64,000 nucleotides of DNA from assembly GCA_945878635.1 (NCBI GenBank), contig CAMCTV010000003.1, positions 1-64,000 of the forward strand. Reading direction: 5' to 3'. The notes beneath the pieces were generated by a model. It did no database searches and was not told the origin of the DNA. It saw nothing but the letters and a program-made list of their open reading frames with translations. Made by a program: the position numbers and the translations under genes. The stretch comes from Chryseobacterium gleum (GTDB lineage Bacteria > Bacteroidota > Bacteroidia > Flavobacteriales_D > Sanyastnellaceae). Below, in pieces: positions 34,487 through 43,165 of this stretch (the first letter of the stretch is position 1; every line of letters starts with the position of its first letter).

Positions 34487-36706
34487 ATGAAATGGGGAAA
34501 GAAGAGTCTATTCATTACAGTATTTTTTTGTTCATGTCTACATGGGTTGTTGGCGCAGGTTGATCATTGGGAAACCATCGTTTTCGACAATGACACATGG
34601 AAATATTTTATCCCCACCTCCACCATCAATGAATGGAACACTTTGAATTTTGATGATACCTCTTGGCCTGCAGGACTGGGTGGATTTGGCTTTGGAGACA
34701 ACGACGATGCTACATCCATTCCAACAGGAACCATTTGCCTTTATCAAAGGATAGCCTTCAACATTTCTGACCCCAGCCTTATTCATCAGTTGGTAATGAA
34801 CATGGACTATGATGATGGATTCATCGCCTACCTCAATGGAACTGAAATAGCCCGTGGCGGTATGGACCAAGGTTACTTCCCATCTTTCAATGACCCTTCT
34901 TCCGGTTCACACGAGGCTGTTATGTTTACAGGAGGATATCCCGACCAATTTGTTATCAATAACAACATCACTTCATCTCTCCTCATCGCTGGAATCAATG
35001 TGCTTTCCATTGAAACACACAATCAAAGCACCAATTCCTCCGATTTTACATCACGTGGTTTTTTACATGCCGGAATCACCAACAACAGCTCACTTTTTGA
35101 CCCCATTCCTAATTGGTTCACTCCTCCATTTTCATTTTACACTTCAGCACTTCCCATAGTAGTTGTCAACACATACGGAGTAGACATACCTGACGAACCC
35201 AAAATCAATGGCACCATGGGCATCATCAACAATGGCAACGGCGCAACCAACTCCCTCAGTGATGCCTTCAACGAATTTAACGGACTCATCGCCATCGAGA
35301 AAAGAGGCTCATCCTCCAATGGCTTTCCTGCCAAATCGTATGGCTTAGAAACCCGAGGCCCTGATAGTATTAACTACAATGCATCGATTTTTGATTGGCC
35401 GGCAGACAACGATTGGATTCTTTACGCGCCATACACAGACAAATCGTTAATGCGCAATGTACTGACCTACCAAATGGGAAGAGACCAAGGTCGCTGGGCT
35501 CCACGTACTGAATTTTGTGAGTTGGTGCTCAATGGCGAATACATGGGTGTTTACGTTTTCATGGAGAGAATTAAAGTCAATCCAGGCAGGGTTGACATCG
35601 ATCCTTTGTTGCCTTCAGACACAATAGACAATGAACTCACGGGTGGTTACATACTCAAATTGGATAAAACAACGGCTGGAGGAATCATTGCTTGGGAGTC
35701 TCCCTATTTTGGGGCACCACCCAGCACCAATTACACCACCTTTCAATTGCATGATCCTGAAATCAATGAATTGCATCCCAGTCAATTGAGTTATATCCAA
35801 GGCTATGTAACAACTTGGGAAAATATTTTAATGGATAGCTTACTCTTCAATCACCCCTTGGTGGGCTATTCACAATTTATCGACCCGGGATCTTTCATCG
35901 ATTTCTTCTTGGCCAATGAGATAACCAAGAACGTAGATGGATATCGTATATCGACTTTTTTATACAAAGATCGATTGAGTGACGGTGGGAAAATCCATGC
36001 TGGTCCGCTTTGGGATTTCAATATTGCACTGGGCAATTCCGACTATTGCAATGGTCCCAATGTAGAAGGTTGGGAAATGGATTTCAACAACTTCTGTGCA
36101 GGAGGATTGGACAATCCTTTTTGGTGGCATCGTTTATTGGAAGATAGTGTTTATGCCAATCAAACCCATTGCAGGTGGCAAGAATTGAGACAGGGCCGAT
36201 GGAGTGATGATTACTTGATGAACTACATTGACAGTGTTGCAGCTTCATTGGAAGAAACGAGTCAAAGACATTTTCAACGTTGGCCCATCTTGGGCACTTA
36301 TGTGTGGCCCAATAATTTTATTGGCAATACCTACCAAGAGGAAATTGATTATTTGAAATCGTGGATTGTAGACCGCACTGCTTGGATGGATAGCAACATG
36401 TTTGGAAGACCTTGCGACTTGTCGCTTGGATTAAATCAACCAGATCAAAGTAATGAAACCATTATCTACCCCAATCCCATTCAAAAAGGAGAAACCTTGC
36501 ACATCCAATCCAATGGCAACATAGAAAGCGTATCGATATTTGACGGATTAGGAAAAATAGTTGCCTGCGATTATTCTGTCATGGCCTCGAAAATTCCATC
36601 CAACAGTATGGATATTTCTTTACACAAATTACCTGTTGGCTTGTATACCATAAAAATCTCGCAGACAAACAAAGTCATTTCATTTAAAAGAGTATTGGTC
36701 TTATGA
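34487..36706 (+). CDS. Secreted CotH-family protein with T9SS sorting domain
   Basis: 739 residues. A signal peptide (to about 24, ending GLLAQ) is followed by a galactose-binding-like beta domain (about 25-200, WNTLNFDDTSWPAGLGGFGFGDNDD) and the CotH kinase-like domain (about 220-620). That domain shows IEKRGSSSNGFPAKSYGLETR, DWILYAPYTDKSLMRN, EFCELVLNGEYMGVYVFMERIKV, GGYILKLDK and AGPLWDFNIALGN. A C-terminal type A sorting domain follows (YPNPIQKGETLHI...FKRVLVL). CotH proteins of spore formers are atypical kinases that phosphorylate extracellular proteins. Here the target is unknown. It overlaps the next lipoprotein by ATGA. Confidence 0.88.
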   Translation: MKWGKKSLFITVFFCSCLHGLLAQVDHWETIVFDNDTWKYFIPTSTINEWNTLNFDDTSWPAGLGGFGFGDNDDATSIPTGTICLYQRIAFNISDPSLIHQLVMNMDYDDGFIAYLNGTEIARGGMDQGYFPSFNDPSSGSHEAVMFTGGYPDQFVINNNITSSLLIAGINVLSIETHNQSTNSSDFTSRGFLHAGITNNSSLFDPIPNWFTPPFSFYTSALPIVVVNTYGVDIPDEPKINGTMGIINNGNGATNSLSDAFNEFNGLIAIEKRGSSSNGFPAKSYGLETRGPDSINYNASIFDWPADNDWILYAPYTDKSLMRNVLTYQMGRDQGRWAPRTEFCELVLNGEYMGVYVFMERIKVNPGRVDIDPLLPSDTIDNELTGGYILKLDKTTAGGIIAWESPYFGAPPSTNYTTFQLHDPEINELHPSQLSYIQGYVTTWENILMDSLLFNHPLVGYSQFIDPGSFIDFFLANEITKNVDGYRISTFLYKDRLSDGGKIHAGPLWDFNIALGNSDYCNGPNVEGWEMDFNNFCAGGLDNPFWWHRLLEDSVYANQTHCRWQELRQGRWSDDYLMNYIDSVAASLEETSQRHFQRWPILGTYVWPNNFIGNTYQEEIDYLKSWIVDRTAWMDSNMFGRPCDLSLGLNQPDQSNETIIYPNPIQKGETLHIQSNGNIESVSIFDGLGKIVACDYSVMASKIPSNSMDISLHKLPVGLYTIKISQTNKVISFKRVLVL

Positions 36707-37452
36707 AAAACCTCATCCTCACTTTGTCACTATCAATTGTTCTATTTTCCTGCACCAAATCTGAAGGTCCGGGAGGAACCTCTTCTATTCAAGGAAAAGT
36801 TATTGGACAAAACATCAATTTGGGTCGCCCCGAAATCATTGACATCACCGTTACATCAGGTCTGCAAATTGAGCACGGGGATTATTTCATCATCAATCAA
36901 CCCGATGGTGCAAACTACTATTTCTGGTTCAACAACCCCATTTGGGTAAGTAATGGAGATCCGCAATTGACAGGGAGAATTGGCCAAGCCATTTCCTACA
37001 ACTACAGTGACAATGACACCACCATTGCCAACGCCGTTTTCAATGCACTTTCCACCCACCTCAGTGGGCAATTTAACCTATCCAAAAATGGCGATATGAT
37101 TCAGTTGGCATCAAAAAACAACATCAATATCGCAGACCCTGACGATGTGACTACTTCATTTCTTTTGGATGTCGGCCAGCAAGGACAATCTGACGAGATT
37201 GGAGCACAAACAGCCATTACCGATGAAAGGGTTTACCTCATTTATGGAGACGGCAAGAACTACAATGAATCCACCAGAACAGGTGCCGATGGTATTTATT
37301 CTTTTGACCAATTGCAAAATGGAGAATATCAGGTGTATGTTCTTTCGAAAGATTTAACCACCGGAGAAATGACAAAAACCATTTTGGAGAAAGTAACCAT
37401 CTCAGCTAAAAATCAAGTGGTTGATGTTCCAACTTTAGAAATTGTTCATTGA
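36703..37452 (+). CDS. Lipoprotein with beta-sandwich C-terminal domain
   Basis: 249 residues with lipobox SIVLFSCTK (Cys near 17). The N-terminal beta domain (QGKVIGQNI...) and the end (STRTGADGIYSFDQLQNGEYQVYVLSKD) resemble the SdrD-B or carboxypeptidase-regulatory type of beta sandwich. Function unknown. It overlaps CotH upstream by four bases and the DUF2490 gene downstream by four, so the three are translationally coupled. Confidence 0.75.
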   Translation: MKNLILTLSLSIVLFSCTKSEGPGGTSSIQGKVIGQNINLGRPEIIDITVTSGLQIEHGDYFIINQPDGANYYFWFNNPIWVSNGDPQLTGRIGQAISYNYSDNDTTIANAVFNALSTHLSGQFNLSKNGDMIQLASKNNINIADPDDVTTSFLLDVGQQGQSDEIGAQTAITDERVYLIYGDGKNYNESTRTGADGIYSFDQLQNGEYQVYVLSKDLTTGEMTKTILEKVTISAKNQVVDVPTLEIVH

Positions 37453-38180
37453 TTCGCCAGCGTTTACTTTCAGCACTTCTCATTTTCATTTCATCCGCTT
37501 GCGATGCGCAGTCAGGGCTGTGGAGTTCAGCTTCATTTTCAACCCGACACAATAAGAAATGGCAAAGTGAACTTCAATTGCTCCAACGCTACAATCCTAA
37601 CGGCTGGTCGAAAAGCGGCATTGCTTTAACTGAACATTTTCAACTGAAGAAAAAAATCTCCGTTGCACTGCAATACCGATGGACTGCATTTCCAAATGAA
37701 AATGCATTACTCAATGATGCGAATTTGGATTATGGAAACAGATTGCGATTGGCCATTTCTTTGAAACTATTGCAATCAAAAAAAGATCAGAATCGATTTG
37801 AATGTTCCTGGAGAAACGCCATTCAAGTAGAAAGATTAACCTGGGAACGAAGTCCAATTGTTTTGAGAAGCAGATTGAAATTATCAACGCCTGAGTGGAA
37901 GAAAATCAGGTTAAATGCTAATGCGGAATACTTTTATTGGATCAATGCAATTCAATACTGGAGCGACAAACAATTGATTCAATACGGGCTTTCAAAAGAA
38001 TGGCGTTACTCAGCCGATATTGAATTCAAAGTCAATAAAAACAACCAATTCAATTTTGGCTTTTGCTACAACAATCGATTGCTAAAACAAGATAGACAGT
38101 GGTTTACCATTGGCTTCAATCATGAAATAAAAAGGAAAAAGGAAAGTTCAAAAAAAACAGAAATCAACCCCACTCAGTAG
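37449..38180 (+). CDS. DUF2490-type outer-membrane protein
   Basis: 243 residues. A signal-like N-terminus (QRLLSALLIFISSACDAQ) is followed by amphipathic beta strands with many Arg, Tyr and Trp (KISVALQYRWTAFPNEN, RLRLAISLKLLQ, NNQFNFGFCYNNR), typical of DUF2490 barrels. The start is TTG 37449 (TTGA overlap with the previous stop), as no suitable ATG exists. It is the last gene of the CotH group. Confidence 0.75.
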   Translation: MIRQRLLSALLIFISSACDAQSGLWSSASFSTRHNKKWQSELQLLQRYNPNGWSKSGIALTEHFQLKKKISVALQYRWTAFPNENALLNDANLDYGNRLRLAISLKLLQSKKDQNRFECSWRNAIQVERLTWERSPIVLRSRLKLSTPEWKKIRLNANAEYFYWINAIQYWSDKQLIQYGLSKEWRYSADIEFKVNKNNQFNFGFCYNNRLLKQDRQWFTIGFNHEIKRKKESSKKTEINPTQ

Positions 38181-38189
38181 CAACCCGTT

Positions 38190-39707
38190 TCATTTCGTAG
38201 ATTGAAGCAATACAATCGATTCATTTTCGAAAACAATACGATTCCCTTTGGCTAGTCTTTCCTTCAAAGTATTCTGATAAATTGAATCTTTCACCACTGG
38301 TTTCATTATCAATTTTTGTTCGGTACAATTCAATGAACCAACAACTTCATTGCTCATTGATTTAAAACAGATCGGGAAATAATCGACTGCTGCCTCATAA
38401 TTCTCTGTGCATGCAACATCTTTTGATTGGAGTGCTATGAAATTGCTAAAATGTTGAAAGCGCCAATCTCCTGAAAGATCCTCAAAATGAAGGATGGAAT
38501 GTTCTGGTATGTATTGCTGGGCTAATGCGCATTGGTCCAACAACATGCCATCTTTGCGCAGAACTTTGGCATGAAAATGAACCAAAGCAAAATGCGCAAC
38601 CAACATCAATATTGTTGTTGCCAATGATAGTCGATTGGGAATTGTTGAAACAGAAATGAAAACAATTGTCATCAAAGCCAACCAACCTTGAATACGCACT
38701 GAGATAAATCCCGCACTGCCTGTATTGTCGGGCAATAAAAAATACAGCATGAATAACGTTATCAACGTGAGAATCACACGTTGTTGCGGAAGAGTGAAGC
38801 GAATCTTTGTTCGCACAAAAACCAATATCGAAAGAGCAATCGTCAGCAATGACATTATCACTGTCCAACGTTCCTCCTTGCCCTCATGGTAAACAATCAA
38901 AGAACGCCATCTGAATATATCCTTGATCAAATCCTCTCTTTCTAAAAAGGTTGGTGAACCGCTGTGATAGGCTGTATTCAATCGATACAAAACAACAAGA
39001 GGCAAAATCAAAACAACAGCCTTAATGAATCGATAAATCTGGGACTTAATCGATTCACTCTTTTTCCATTCATGAATCAAATGAGGCAGCGCACTGGCAC
39101 CCCAAATGAAAAGTGTCAATAAAAAAGTAAACCCGTGTGATAAATACACAGTCAACAACAATGAAAACAAAATCAGATTTTCCTTCACTGAATAGTGACT
39201 TTCAAAAAACTGCCAACTCCTAGCAAGAAATAGCAAAGCAAAAATGATAGACAAAGAGAAATTGTAAAACCCGATAGAGAAAACAAAACTGAATACAAAA
39301 GGAAATGACCAAAAAGACAACCAACGATTCCCGCCAATCGTTCTAATAAAATAATCTACGGCCAAAGGCAACGACACTAAATAGAGAACCAACATCAATT
39401 TTTCCGCCAGCCACCACTCACCACAGATGAAATAGAACAAGGCCAAAAGGGCATGACCAATCCAATTGGGAACCAGCAGTGGATTGTATTGATAGAAATG
39501 CTGGACAATGTAATTATCGCCTTGCAAAATTTCCAAAATCAACTTTGCATTGTACAAATGCGCAGGAGAATCCAATGATGGGAAATAATAAGAAACAAAC
39601 AATGGAGACATCGTAGCCACCAACAAGATAAAAAACACAATACGAAAGCGCTTTGGATTTTCGTTCAATGATTCGAACCAAATAGCGATATTTTTAACGA
39701 ACGCCAA
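38190..39707 (-). CDS. Polytopic membrane protein, possible GT-C type glycosyltransferase
   Basis: 505 residues, about ten to eleven membrane helices in the first 370 residues and a soluble periplasmic C-terminus of about 115. The first loop has SLDSPAHLYNAKLI, an acidic/His loop placed like the catalytic loop of GT-C enzymes. This assignment is tentative. The start appears to be TTG 39707, overlapping queE by 14 bases. An ATG would come only at about residue 33, after the first helix begins. Confidence 0.65.
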   Translation of the reverse strand: MAFVKNIAIWFESLNENPKRFRIVFFILLVATMSPLFVSYYFPSLDSPAHLYNAKLILEILQGDNYIVQHFYQYNPLLVPNWIGHALLALFYFICGEWWLAEKLMLVLYLVSLPLAVDYFIRTIGGNRWLSFWSFPFVFSFVFSIGFYNFSLSIIFALLFLARSWQFFESHYSVKENLILFSLLLTVYLSHGFTFLLTLFIWGASALPHLIHEWKKSESIKSQIYRFIKAVVLILPLVVLYRLNTAYHSGSPTFLEREDLIKDIFRWRSLIVYHEGKEERWTVIMSLLTIALSILVFVRTKIRFTLPQQRVILTLITLFMLYFLLPDNTGSAGFISVRIQGWLALMTIVFISVSTIPNRLSLATTILMLVAHFALVHFHAKVLRKDGMLLDQCALAQQYIPEHSILHFEDLSGDWRFQHFSNFIALQSKDVACTENYEAAVDYFPICFKSMSNEVVGSLNCTEQKLIMKPVVKDSIYQNTLKERLAKGNRIVFENESIVLLQSTK

Positions 39708-40293
39708 TGTATTTGTGCGTTTGAAGGCTCAATCGCCAATTGGGAAACTGACTCAAGTGAGACATGATCAATGGCATTGATTCATCTTGCCTCTCCCATT
39801 CTGGTTGAAGCAAAAGATGGCAATCCACGTTTGTCTTTTTTGACAACTCGATGGCCCATTGAATATCAGAGGGATGAAAGACAATGACCTTCATCTCATT
39901 GCAGATTTGAAAAATTTCGTCTGTGGGTGACTTGAACTTCTTGGGAGAAAAGGTAATCCAATCCCATTGTCCTGTTAGCGGGTGAACACCGCTGGTCTCA
40001 ATGTGCGTCTTTATTCCCTTCTCTCGCAGTTGTTCGGTCAGGACGTCCAGATTGTGCATGGTGGGCTCACCTCCGGTCACAATCACACGAATGGCACCAC
40101 TGCTCAATACATTTTGCACCAATTGTTCAACGGCAATCATAGGGTGCTCGTCTTTGTTCCAAGATTCTTTAACATCGCACCAAACACAACCAACATCACA
40201 TCCCGCCAAACGAATAAAATATGCAGGGCAGCCTGAAAAGACACCTTCCCCCTGAAGGGTGCAAAATTCTTCCATGACAGGCAGCTTGTCCAT
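39694..40293 (-). CDS. queE: 7-carboxy-7-deazaguanine synthase
   Basis: Radical SAM enzyme that makes the 7-deazaguanine ring for queuosine in tRNA. 199 residues with the short QueE signature: TLQGEGVFSGCPAYFIRLAGC, cluster cysteines C32, C36 and C39 (CxxxCxxC with WCD), GGEP, HIETSGVHP and SPKK. It lies six bases after rimO, another radical SAM enzyme, in a translation-related operon. QueC, QueD and QueF are not in the window. Confidence 0.93.
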   Translation of the reverse strand: MDKLPVMEEFCTLQGEGVFSGCPAYFIRLAGCDVGCVWCDVKESWNKDEHPMIAVEQLVQNVLSSGAIRVIVTGGEPTMHNLDVLTEQLREKGIKTHIETSGVHPLTGQWDWITFSPKKFKSPTDEIFQICNEMKVIVFHPSDIQWAIELSKKTNVDCHLLLQPEWERQDESMPLIMSHLSQFPNWRLSLQTHKYIGVR

Positions 40294-40299
40294 ACAAAA

Positions 40300-41613
40300 C
40301 TAGCTTTTCAATTCAGCGAACAAATCATATTGTTCTGCATCAGTTATTGTGGTATTGACAAAATCTCCCAAACGCAAATATTGATCAGGTGCATGAATGA
40401 TCACTTCATTGTCCACCTCAGGAGAATCGAATTCTGTTCTACCGATAAAATACTCCCCTTCCTTCCTATCAATCAACACCTTCATTTCTTGTCCAATCTT
40501 GTCTTGATTTTTCTGCAAAGAAATTTCAGACTGAATTTCCATAATGGCATTGGCGCGCTGTTTCTTGGTTCGTGCAGGAACATCATCTTTCATGGAGAAA
40601 GCATGCGTATTCTCTTCGTGTGAATAAGTAAACACGCCCAAACGATCAAACTTGGTTTGCTCAACCCACTGGCTCAATTCTTCAAAATCCTGTTTTGTTT
40701 CTCCAGGAAATCCAGTAATAAGAGTGGTACGCAAAGCGATATCTGGAACTTTGGCTCTGATGTCTTGCAACAAGGCATCTGTTTTTTCTCTTGTGATTCC
40801 GCGTCGCATGGCTTGAAGCATTTTGGTTGTACCATGTTGCAATGGCATGTCCAAATATTTGCAAATGTTGGATCGTTCGTTCATCACATCCAAAACATCC
40901 ATCGGAAATCCACTGGGGTAAGCATACTGCAAACGAATCCAATCGATGCCTTCCACATCAGATAAGTTTCTGAGCAGGTCGGCCAACTTTCTATCCTTGT
41001 ACAAATCCAAACCATAGAAGGTCAAATCTTGCGCGATTAAGATCAACTCTTTGACGCCATTCTTGGCCAACCCTTTTGCTTGGGCTACCAAATCTTCCAT
41101 TGGTGTTGACAAATGTTTGCCACGCATCAATGGAATGGCGCAGAAAGAACACGGACGATCACAACCCTCCGCAATTTTAAAATATGCGTAATGACTGGGA
41201 GTTGTCAGCAAACGCTCTCCTACCAATTCATGTTTGTAATCTGCTTTTAAAGTTTTGAGCAAACGCGGCAACTCTCGTGTACCAAAAATTCCATCCACCT
41301 CTGGAATGTCTTTTTCCAACACATCACGGTAGCGTTCACCCAAACATCCCGTCACCAAAACCTTATCTACATTTCCTTTCTCTTTCTCCTTGGCCCACGC
41401 CAAGATGGTATTGATGGACTCTTCTTTAGCGTTATCGATAAAACCACAAGTGTTGATGATAACAATGGATGAGTCTTGATCCTCAGATTCATGGTGAACA
41501 TCGTAGTCATTGGCCTTTAACTGAGCCATCATCACCTCACTGTCAAAAATGTTTTTGGCACAACCCAATGTCACGACATTGACCTTGTTTTTCTTCAGCG
41601 TCTTGGTCTTCAT
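40300..41613 (-). CDS. rimO: Ribosomal protein S12 methylthiotransferase RimO
   Basis: Methylthiolates an aspartate of ribosomal protein S12. 437 residues. The N-terminal MTTase domain has three cluster cysteines (TLGCAKN, NTCGF, VTGCLGER). The radical SAM motif is CDRPCSFCAIP, and a C-terminal TRAM domain follows (GQEMKVLIDRKEGEYFIGR). It overlaps the ftsY stop as ATGA. Confidence 0.95.
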   Translation of the reverse strand: MKTKTLKKNKVNVVTLGCAKNIFDSEVMMAQLKANDYDVHHESEDQDSSIVIINTCGFIDNAKEESINTILAWAKEKEKGNVDKVLVTGCLGERYRDVLEKDIPEVDGIFGTRELPRLLKTLKADYKHELVGERLLTTPSHYAYFKIAEGCDRPCSFCAIPLMRGKHLSTPMEDLVAQAKGLAKNGVKELILIAQDLTFYGLDLYKDRKLADLLRNLSDVEGIDWIRLQYAYPSGFPMDVLDVMNERSNICKYLDMPLQHGTTKMLQAMRRGITREKTDALLQDIRAKVPDIALRTTLITGFPGETKQDFEELSQWVEQTKFDRLGVFTYSHEENTHAFSMKDDVPARTKKQRANAIMEIQSEISLQKNQDKIGQEMKVLIDRKEGEYFIGRTEFDSPEVDNEVIIHAPDQYLRLGDFVNTTITDAEQYDLFAELKS

Positions 41614-42578
41614 GCTTGATTTTCTTCGGTGAATAATGAATCCACGAATTCGAAACGATTAAAAATTTGCAATTGCTCTGGACGTTCACCAATCCCAATG
41701 TATTTTACTGGGATGTTAAATTGATCAGAAATACCTATGACCACACCTCCTTTGGCGGTGCCGTCAATTTTTGTAATGGCTAGCGCATTCACATCAGTAG
41801 CTGCTGTAAATTGCTTGGCCTGTTCAAATGCATTTTGACCTGTTGACCCGTCCAAAACCAATAAAACTTCATGAGGCGCATTGGGTACTATCTTGTCCAT
41901 GACTCTCTTGATTTTAGAAAGTTCTTGCATCAATCCCACTTTGTTGTGCAAGCGACCTGCGGTGTCAATAATCACTACATCTGCATTTTGTGCAACAGCA
42001 TGTTGCAACGTATCAAATGCAACTGATGCCGGATCAGATCCCATATTCTGTGCAATAACGGAAGACTGAGAACGCTCTCCCCAAATTTTCAATTGATCTA
42101 TCGCTGCAGCTCTAAATGTATCTGCTGCTCCCAACACCACTTTCTTCCCTTGCTTTTGTAATTGATAAGCCAATTTGCCTATCGTTGTTGTTTTTCCTAC
42201 TCCATTCACCCCAACCACCATGATAACGTAAGGTGAAGACATCGTTGGAATAAAAATATCCTCAGATTCCTCGCCTTCGTAGGATGCCAGTAAAGATGCA
42301 ATTTCTTCTTTTAGAATATTATTCAACTCTGCTGTCCCCATGTACTTGTCTTTGGAAACGCGTTCTTGAATGCGGCCGATGATTTTCAAAGTTGTGGCCA
42401 CTCCAACATCTGACCCAATCAACACCTCTTCGAGATTATCCAAAACCTCGTCATCGATAGTTGATTTACCAACAACGATGCGCGCTAGCTTAGAAAACAA
42501 ACCGGTTCTGGTTTTCTCCAATCCTTGGTTCAGGGTTTCTTTTTTCTCCGAGGAGAAAAGGCGCTTAAAAAAGTTCAT
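41610..42578 (-). CDS. ftsY: Signal recognition particle receptor FtsY
   Basis: Membrane-targeting GTPase that docks SRP-ribosome complexes. 322 residues with the NG domain only: no long acidic A domain, as usual in Bacteroidetes. Motifs are GVNGVGKTTTIGKLA (G1), DTFRAAAIDQL, DTAGRL (G3) and TKIDGTAKGG (G4). The start at ATG 42578 gives MNFFKRLFSSEKK, while an ATG two codons earlier (42584) is also possible. A terminator lies just upstream, so some transcription may start anew here. Confidence 0.95.
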   Translation of the reverse strand: MNFFKRLFSSEKKETLNQGLEKTRTGLFSKLARIVVGKSTIDDEVLDNLEEVLIGSDVGVATTLKIIGRIQERVSKDKYMGTAELNNILKEEIASLLASYEGEESEDIFIPTMSSPYVIMVVGVNGVGKTTTIGKLAYQLQKQGKKVVLGAADTFRAAAIDQLKIWGERSQSSVIAQNMGSDPASVAFDTLQHAVAQNADVVIIDTAGRLHNKVGLMQELSKIKRVMDKIVPNAPHEVLLVLDGSTGQNAFEQAKQFTAATDVNALAITKIDGTAKGGVVIGISDQFNIPVKYIGIGERPEQLQIFNRFEFVDSLFTEENQA

Positions 42579-42598
42579 GGCCATCGTTTTAGAATAAA

Positions 42599-42626
42599 AA
42601 AGGCCTTTTCTTTCGAAAAAGCCTTT
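42599..42626 (-). terminator. Rho-independent terminator after DUF4295
   Basis: A 12-bp stem with one mismatch (42599-42610 with 42615-42626, loop TTTC) is followed on the minus strand by a run of T. It lies between DUF4295 and ftsY and would limit read-through from the ribosomal protein gene. Confidence 0.8.
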
Positions 42627-42646
42627 GAACAATTATCAATGACTGA

Positions 42647-42802
42647 TTAGGCTTTGGTAAACCACTCAGCTATTTTGTCGTTGTGTACAATCTCTTCCTT
42701 GAAGGAATAAGACCCTGATTTTGGTGACTTCACCATTTTAATCACCTTGGTGTGGTTCTTACCACCACCCGTTTGCAATGTTGCAACTACCTTCTTTGCC
42801 AT
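42647..42802 (-). CDS. DUF4295 small basic protein
   Basis: 51 residues, beginning MAKKVVATLQTGGGK and ending KIAEWFTKA, rich in Lys. DUF4295 is a Bacteroidetes family encoded beside rpmG and ftsY, and is probably a ribosome-associated protein. Here it follows rpmG by seven bases and is followed by a terminator. Confidence 0.9.
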   Translation of the reverse strand: MAKKVVATLQTGGGKNHTKVIKMVKSPKSGSYSFKEEIVHNDKIAEWFTKA

Positions 42803-42809
42803 GGCTTAA

Positions 42810-42992
42810 TTATTTAATCTCTTTATGAACGGTCATTCGCTTCAAGATAGTATTGTATTTCTTCATCTCCAAACGATCTGGGGTGTTCTTTCTGTTTTTG
42901 GTTGTGATGTATCTGCTTGTTCCTGGCATGCCCGACTCCTTGTGCTCGGTGCACTCCATAATCACTTGAACTCTGTTACCTTTTTTTGCCAT
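42810..42992 (-). CDS. rpmG: 50S ribosomal protein L33
   Basis: 60 residues: [18 protein letters not shown]...[18 protein letters not shown]...TVHKEIK. Only one cysteine is present, so this is the zinc-free (C-) form of L33. The usual neighbour rpmB (L28) is not upstream here. Promoter box TATATTTG lies 20 bases before the ATG. Confidence 0.96.
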   Translation of the reverse strand: MAKKGNRVQVIMECTEHKESGMPGTSRYITTKNRKNTPDRLEMKKYNTILKRMTVHKEIK

Positions 42993-43012
42993 TGTGTCTT
43001 AAAAACGGATTG

Positions 43013-43042
43013 CAAATATAGAATGAATTTTGGATTTTACAA
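43013..43042 (-). promoter_or_regulatory. Promoter of rpmG
   Basis: On the minus strand TTG (43042-43040), a 19-base spacer and TATATTTG (43020-43013). The predicted leader is about 16 bases. Confidence 0.55.
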
Positions 43043-43138
43043 TATTTTTTTTATTCTCTTGTTTTTAACCTTGAAAAGATACACGTTAAGTTGTTGAAAA
43101 CGGCCGAAATCCAAGGCGTTTTCAAAGTCGCACATTAC

Positions 43139-43146
43139 TATTTTTG
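43139..43146 (+). promoter_or_regulatory. -7 promoter box of ftsK
   Basis: TATTTTTG, 19 bases before the ftsK ATG at 43166. Confidence 0.5.
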
Positions 43147-43165
43147 AACTCAACCTAAACTATTC

